Source of the DNA: Treponema sp.
GTDB lineage: Bacteria > Spirochaetota > Spirochaetia > Treponematales > Breznakiellaceae
DNA length: 6,859 bases
NCBI GenBank assembly: GCA_031273405.1
Contig: JAISRW010000087.1
Coordinates: 1 to 6,859, forward strand
Reading direction: 5' to 3'
Part shown: positions 4,745 to 6,859 of the stretch, piece by piece
Layout of the letters: each line of letters begins with the position of its first letter
Position numbering within the stretch: position 1 is the first letter of the stretch
The notes under the pieces: model-generated
What the model was told of the DNA's origin: nothing
Seen by the model: only the letters and a program-made list of their open reading frames with translations
Database searches by the model: none
Program-made: the position numbers and the translations under genes

Positions 4745-4790
4745 TTTCAATCCGCCTGATTTTACGATATATCGAACACATGGGGGATGA
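4515..4790 (+). CDS. Doubtful heptapeptide-repeat ORF within the tandem array
   Basis: Read from TTG at 4515, this frame gives 91 residues of a degenerate seven-residue repeat such as SVGKNNS, FVGKNGL and AVGKNGL, then a shorter non-repeated tail ending RTHGG. Unit-to-unit changes are often silent in this frame (aaa/aag, aac/aat, tta/ttg/ctg), which hints at protein selection. A minus-strand frame (4478-4750, repeat FLPTDKP) shares the same wobble position and fits equally well. GGGAG lies 10 nt before the TTG. The stop TGA ends one base before the ATG of the following pseudogene, so coupling is possible. There is no signal peptide or known domain. It may be non-coding. Confidence 0.25.
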   Translation: MSVGKNNSFVGKNGLFVGKNNLAVGKNGLSVGKNNPPGGKNGLSVGKNNSPGGRFMLAVGRFNLTGNRFKPAGGGFVFNPPDFTIYRTHGG

Positions 4791-4791
4791 T

Positions 4792-5130
4792 ATGTCTAAA
4801 AGCAGCGATTGGCTCCCGGCAAGCCGGGAAGGACAACCGGCAATGGCCCGGGACCGGCAGAGCGTCATGGAAACCAAGGCCGCCGCGTGGGGCATCCCCG
4901 CCGCGGTTGCAACCGAACTGGGGGCCTCATAACCGCCGCAGACACCGCCCTGACCGCGGCGCGGAACGAAACCACCCGCACCCCCGCGGCGCCGCCCGGT
5001 GCAAAGAGGCGTTTGACGCGCTTGCCGCAAAGATGAAGGACATAAAACGGCGGTTTTTCCTTTCGCCGCCCCTGGTCCGCGCGGACCTTCGGTCCGACGC
5101 CTTTCCGGATGAGGTGCATTGGATTTCTCC
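4792..5130 (+). pseudogene. Frameshifted, truncated remnant of a hypothetical protein gene
   Basis: Three consecutive frames together read as one protein. Frame one starts at ATG 4792 (MSKSSDWLPASREG) and runs through WGIPAAVATELG to a TAA at 4930-4932. The next frame gives GLITAADTALTAARNETTRT from 4923. After a second shift near 4993-5000 the third frame gives ARCKEAFDALAAKMKDIKRR then FFLSPPL, to about 5072. The first shift falls in a run of five G, where six would keep frame. I recall the order WGIP, TALTAARNE, EAFDALAAKM, IKRRFFLSPPL from a longer hypothetical family of Treponema (unverified). After SPPL the sequence enters a CGGACC palindrome and resemblance ends, so the C-terminal part is missing. 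A GGGGGA precedes the ATG. Function unknown. Confidence 0.65.
5073..5097 (+). repeat. CGGACC palindrome, copy 8, at the break point of the pseudogene
   Basis: CGGACC-TTC-GGTCCG (5082-5096) is preceded by GGTCCG and a GC linker, so GGTCCGC-GCGGACC is itself a palindrome. Like copy 4, both arms carry the paired A-to-G and T-to-C change. Plus orientation. Confidence 0.85.
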
Positions 5131-5391
5131 TCTGGTCTCATGAGGTTATGCTGAAAGGTTTCTCTTATTTCCTCCTTTCACGAGCTTTCGTGTCGCAACG
5201 CGGTTTATATTCTTCATGCTTATTTATGGGTCAAGTTTAGCCCAAGGGGCGAGGTTGTTGATTGAACGCGGGTTTGCGCCTCGATTTCAAGCTGCCCTCC
5301 TAAGCCATTATTGGCATAGAGGCTCCTGAGTAGCTGCCTTTTATATCGAATTGGCCCTTGAGAGTCTTTTTCTTTTCACCGATAAAAAAGT
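5131..5391. other. Non-coding spacer upstream of the glucosaminidase lipoprotein
   Basis: No convincing gene was found. A 30-codon frame begins MLKGFSYFLLSR after GAGGTT, with only a poor spacing and no known match. Minor inverted repeats are GAAAGG/CCTTTC and CACGA/TCGTG near 5153-5193. A possible promoter, TTGAGA (5358-5363) with a 17-nt spacer and GATAAA (5381-5386), lies so close to the next ATG that its transcript would be nearly leaderless. Confidence 0.45.
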
Positions 5392-6072
5392 ATGAAGAAT
5401 AATCTTTTAGGTCGGCTTTTAAGGATATCGGCTTGGGCTTTTTTTGCTTTCTTTGTTTTTTCCTGCGCCGGGACGCCGATAGCGCGTCTTCCCGATTCGC
5501 CTCAGTCAGCCGCCGTTTCAGTGCCTGAAAGGCCAGCCATTCCCGAACCGCCTGAAAGACCGGCCATTCCCAAAACACCCGAATTAATCATGGGAGAGGG
5601 GTTGGTAAGCCCCGATACTCTGGCGGCTTTTCTCCTCTCCACCAACCCCAGGGCCGATGAACAGTTCGTCGAAGATCTGGCCCTGTTTTACGTTGAAGAA
5701 GGGGCCGTAGAAGGGGTAAACCACGACGCCGCCTTTGCCCAGATGTGCCTGGAGACAGGGTTCCTCCGCTTCGTGGGCTTGGTCAGATTTGAGATGAACA
5801 ATTTCTGCGGCCTGGGTTCCATCGGCCCCGGTCAACCGGGAGAAGAGTTCCCGACCCCTCGCATCGGCGTAAGGGCCCACATCCAGCACCTTAAGGCCTA
5901 TGCTACCACCGAGCCCCTCAACCAGGAACTGGTGGACCCCCGTTACCGCTGGGTCCGCTACGGTACATCCCCCGAAATAAAGGGGCTGACGGGAACCTGG
6001 GCGGCGGATCCTAAATACGCGGAAAAAATCGACAGTATTCTGACGCGGCTTTATGCGTTCTCCTTTAAATGA
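5392..6072 (+). CDS. Lipoprotein with a glucosaminidase-like (FlgJ-type) domain
   Basis: The 226-residue protein is probably anchored in the envelope and cleaves peptidoglycan glycan strands. Residues 1-25 are a lipoprotein signal: basic start, hydrophobic core (AWAFFAFFVF), then FSC with Cys25 as the lipid site, matching the relaxed spirochaete lipobox. A proline-rich linker at 45-63 contains ERPAIP twice, encoded by a 27-nt duplication (5524-5577). The domain covers about 73-222. NHDAAFAQMCLETGFLRF places Glu121 where the catalytic acid of the N-acetylglucosaminidase family (Pfam Glucosaminidase) is expected, followed by NNFCGLG (136-142) and HIQHLKAYA. WAADPKYAEKI near the end fits the closing helix of the fold. 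The ATG has no clear ribosome binding site. It stands alone, so its exact role (growth, division or flagellar assembly) is open. Confidence 0.85.
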   Translation: MKNNLLGRLLRISAWAFFAFFVFSCAGTPIARLPDSPQSAAVSVPERPAIPEPPERPAIPKTPELIMGEGLVSPDTLAAFLLSTNPRADEQFVEDLALFYVEEGAVEGVNHDAAFAQMCLETGFLRFVGLVRFEMNNFCGLGSIGPGQPGEEFPTPRIGVRAHIQHLKAYATTEPLNQELVDPRYRWVRYGTSPEIKGLTGTWAADPKYAEKIDSILTRLYAFSFK

Positions 6073-6125
6073 ACAATAAGTCCGTGCGGCTGGTACTTTG
6101 TTGTACTCTTTTCCTTCCTTTGTGT

Positions 6126-6176
6126 CCGTGAACCATCGAACCATCGAACCGAAGGTTCGCGGTTCGCGGTTCACGG
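6126..6176 (-). repeat. Longest copy (9) of the CGAACC palindrome family
   Basis: CCGTGAACC (6126-6134) pairs perfectly with GGTTCACGG (6168-6176). Between them are repeated CGAACC units on the left, the core CGAACC-GAA-GGTTCG (6145-6159) and GGTTCG units on the right. The left units are joined by AT and the right units by CG. The minus strand therefore reads GCGAACC repeats, then TTC, then GGTTCGATGG. It lies about 54 nt after the lipoprotein stop. Confidence 0.9.
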
Positions 6177-6234
6177 TTCGGTGTGATCGTTTTTCTTTTC
6201 GCGCATTTCGTGTTTTTCGTGGTTAAAAGTGAGT
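6177..6234. other. Spacer with TTTCGTG-type low-complexity text
   Basis: TTTTCTTTTCGCGCATTTCG and TGTTTTTCGTGG form a pyrimidine-rich, internally repetitive stretch between the long palindrome and the terminator. No gene was found. Confidence 0.4.
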
Positions 6235-6257
6235 CCCCTCCGAAAAGGGGCTTTTTT
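6235..6257 (+). terminator. Rho-independent terminator downstream of the lipoprotein gene
   Basis: CCCCT (6235-6239), loop CCGAAA and AGGGG (6246-6250) are followed by C and six T (6252-6257). It lies about 165 nt after the lipoprotein stop codon, beyond the long palindrome. Confidence 0.75.
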
Positions 6258-6380
6258 GTAAATTTGACATTTCTGGTCTTTCGTAAGTCTTAAAACAAAC
6301 TTTAAATATAGTTAACATGATTTTATATTTTTTGTCAATATTCTATTCAAATATTTTTCAAAAAAATTTAGCCGCCATTT
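6258..6380. other. AT-rich spacer, no gene
   Basis: Very AT-rich compared with the rest of the window. TTGACA boxes occur on both strands (6264-6269 and 6338-6333), but neither has a good -10 at normal spacing. Confidence 0.5.
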
Positions 6381-6432
6381 CACATAACACCTTTTGTACG
6401 CCACCCCCTGCGCGTATAAAAGGTGTTATGTG
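6381..6432. repeat. Isolated hairpin with 21-bp arms
   Basis: The arms 6381-6401 and 6412-6432 pair over all 21 positions, 20 as Watson-Crick pairs and one as G-T, around the loop CACCCCCTGC. The outer part is CACATAACACCTTTT against AAAAGGTGTTATGTG. No T-run follows. It is unlike the CGAACC family in sequence. It could be a small mobile-element relic, a protein site or an RNA stabiliser. Confidence 0.85.
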
Positions 6433-6452
6433 CCGCAAAATCTGCTGCGAAG

Positions 6453-6476
6453 CGCCACGCCATGGAAGGCGTGGCG
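6453..6476 (-). terminator. Probable 3' hairpin of the DUF4878-like gene
   Basis: CGCCACGCC and GGCGTGGCG pair perfectly over 9 bp around a 6-nt loop, 5 nt after the TAA of the minus-strand gene. The T-run on the minus strand is weak (CTT, then TTTT 14 nt further on). On the plus strand it is followed by TCTCTTTATT, so it may work in either direction. Confidence 0.55.
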
Positions 6477-6481
6477 TCTCT

Positions 6482-6844
6482 TTATTCATCAACAAGCCAT
6501 TTACCGTCTCTTTTTCCCAATGTAATGGTTCCGGTTTCATTATCTTTGAATGTTAATGTAACAACAGCTGATTCTCCATCTTCAGAGATTTTTTCTGAAT
6601 AACTCTGCACAGGATTAGAAGCAAATTGAGCCTGTACCATTGGTATATAAGGCGACGTTTCTTTAGCCGATTCCGGTGTTGAGACCTTTCCCAATGCGGT
6701 TGCATCACCTTTTACAAATGCTTGAACCCAAGCTTTTACGACAGTCGTTGGTGAATTACCAGCACTGCATCCAATAAGGACTAGCCCAAATACGAATGCC
6801 GGCGCCATGGCCAACATTCCCGAAAAAAATACGTTCTTCTTCAT
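6482..6844 (-). CDS. Small lipoprotein, DUF4878-like (NTF2-type fold)
   Basis: A 120-residue predicted lipoprotein. The signal runs from MKK through a hydrophobic core (residues 5-25) to LIGC with Cys26 as the lipid site, then SAG. The mature part starts with TTVVKAWVQAFVKGDATALG, a helix pattern typical of DUF4878 and similar NTF2-like domains in which a duty such as ligand or partner binding is suspected but not known. It ends with strands AVVTLTFKDN, GTITLGKRDG and KWLVDE. The ATG at 6844 is preferred because GGAGG lies 6 nt before it; a GTG at 6850 directly abuts that site. It is less GC-rich than the other genes. Function and partners are unknown; the upstream neighbour is outside the window. 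Confidence 0.8.
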   Translation of the reverse strand: MKKNVFFSGMLAMAPAFVFGLVLIGCSAGNSPTTVVKAWVQAFVKGDATALGKVSTPESAKETSPYIPMVQAQFASNPVQSYSEKISEDGESAVVTLTFKDNETGTITLGKRDGKWLVDE

Positions 6845-6850
6845 TTTCAC

Positions 6851-6856
6851 CCTCCT
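6851..6856 (-). promoter_or_regulatory. Ribosome binding site of the DUF4878-like gene
   Basis: AGGAGG on the minus strand lies 6 nt before the ATG at 6844. This rules against the GTG that begins directly next to it. Confidence 0.85.
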
Positions 6857-6859
6857 ATC

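Noticed and set aside
4683..5141. 152-codon minus-strand frame
   Set aside because: It runs opposite the pseudogene and into the tandem array. The plus strand there has recognisable family segments.
5147..5239. 30-codon plus-strand frame starting MLKGFSYF
   Set aside because: Poor ribosome binding site spacing, no known motif, and flanked by degraded sequence.
125..6159. UNCG tetraloops in the CGAACC palindromes
   Set aside because: The sequence contains CTTCGG, but the full 6-bp arms leave a three-base TNC loop. A C(UUCG)G loop would shift the register and break the rest of the stem.
6264..6311. TTGACA box as the -35 of a promoter
   Set aside because: No acceptable -10 at 16-18 nt, and no gene follows on that strand.
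6317..6556. 79-codon plus-strand frame
   Set aside because: It crosses the AT-rich spacer, the long hairpin and the end of the minus-strand lipoprotein gene. No ribosome binding site or motif.

Overview
The window looks like chromosomal DNA from a spirochaete, most likely a Treponema of the termite-gut type. The case rests on lipoprotein leader sequences of a Treponema style, a four-cysteine U32 protein of the long type, and intergenic DNA crowded with CGAACC/GGTTCG palindromes. The genus call is an inference from recall and was not tested by any search. About 58% of the window is confidently coding. The remaining roughly 42% is unusually rich in palindromes, terminal inverted repeats, direct repeats and one tandem array.

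Layout. Positions 1-111 hold the 3' end of an unrecognised gene. Next comes trxA (minus strand, 406-729), divergent from a U32-family gene (plus strand, 977-3058). Between these two lies a symmetrical promoter-like sequence (933-967) that reads as a good sigma70 promoter in both directions. On the plus side it would give a nearly leaderless U32 mRNA. On the minus side it would give a trxA transcript with a leader of about 200 nt containing several hairpins. Both genes end inside similar palindromic elements (301-408 and 3056-3226) whose end sequence begins with the TAG stop codon itself. Each element carries a terminator-like hairpin.

Positions 3258-3689 encode a single-stranded DNA-binding protein on the minus strand, with a strong ribosome binding site and an atypical C-terminus. 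From 3700 to 5390 there is no convincing intact gene. This stretch has two nearly identical 58-nt nested hairpin repeats, a perfect short hairpin, a structured AT/GC-mixed segment behind a possible minus-strand promoter (about 4190-4407), a 14-unit 21-nt tandem array (4451-4744), and a pseudogene (4792-5130) broken by two frameshifts and cut off at one of the palindromes.

The right part has a lipoprotein with a glucosaminidase-like domain (5392-6072, plus strand). It is followed by the fullest copy of the palindrome family, a terminator and an isolated 21-bp-stem hairpin. A small DUF4878-like lipoprotein (6482-6844, minus strand) closes the window, with its ribosome binding site at the edge.

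Function. The intact genes are housekeeping or envelope functions: thiol redox, RNA hydroxylation (by family), single-strand DNA binding and cell-wall cleavage. They do not form one pathway. I see no complete novel defence or biosynthetic system. The most unusual material is the repeat architecture and how it meets gene ends and promoters.
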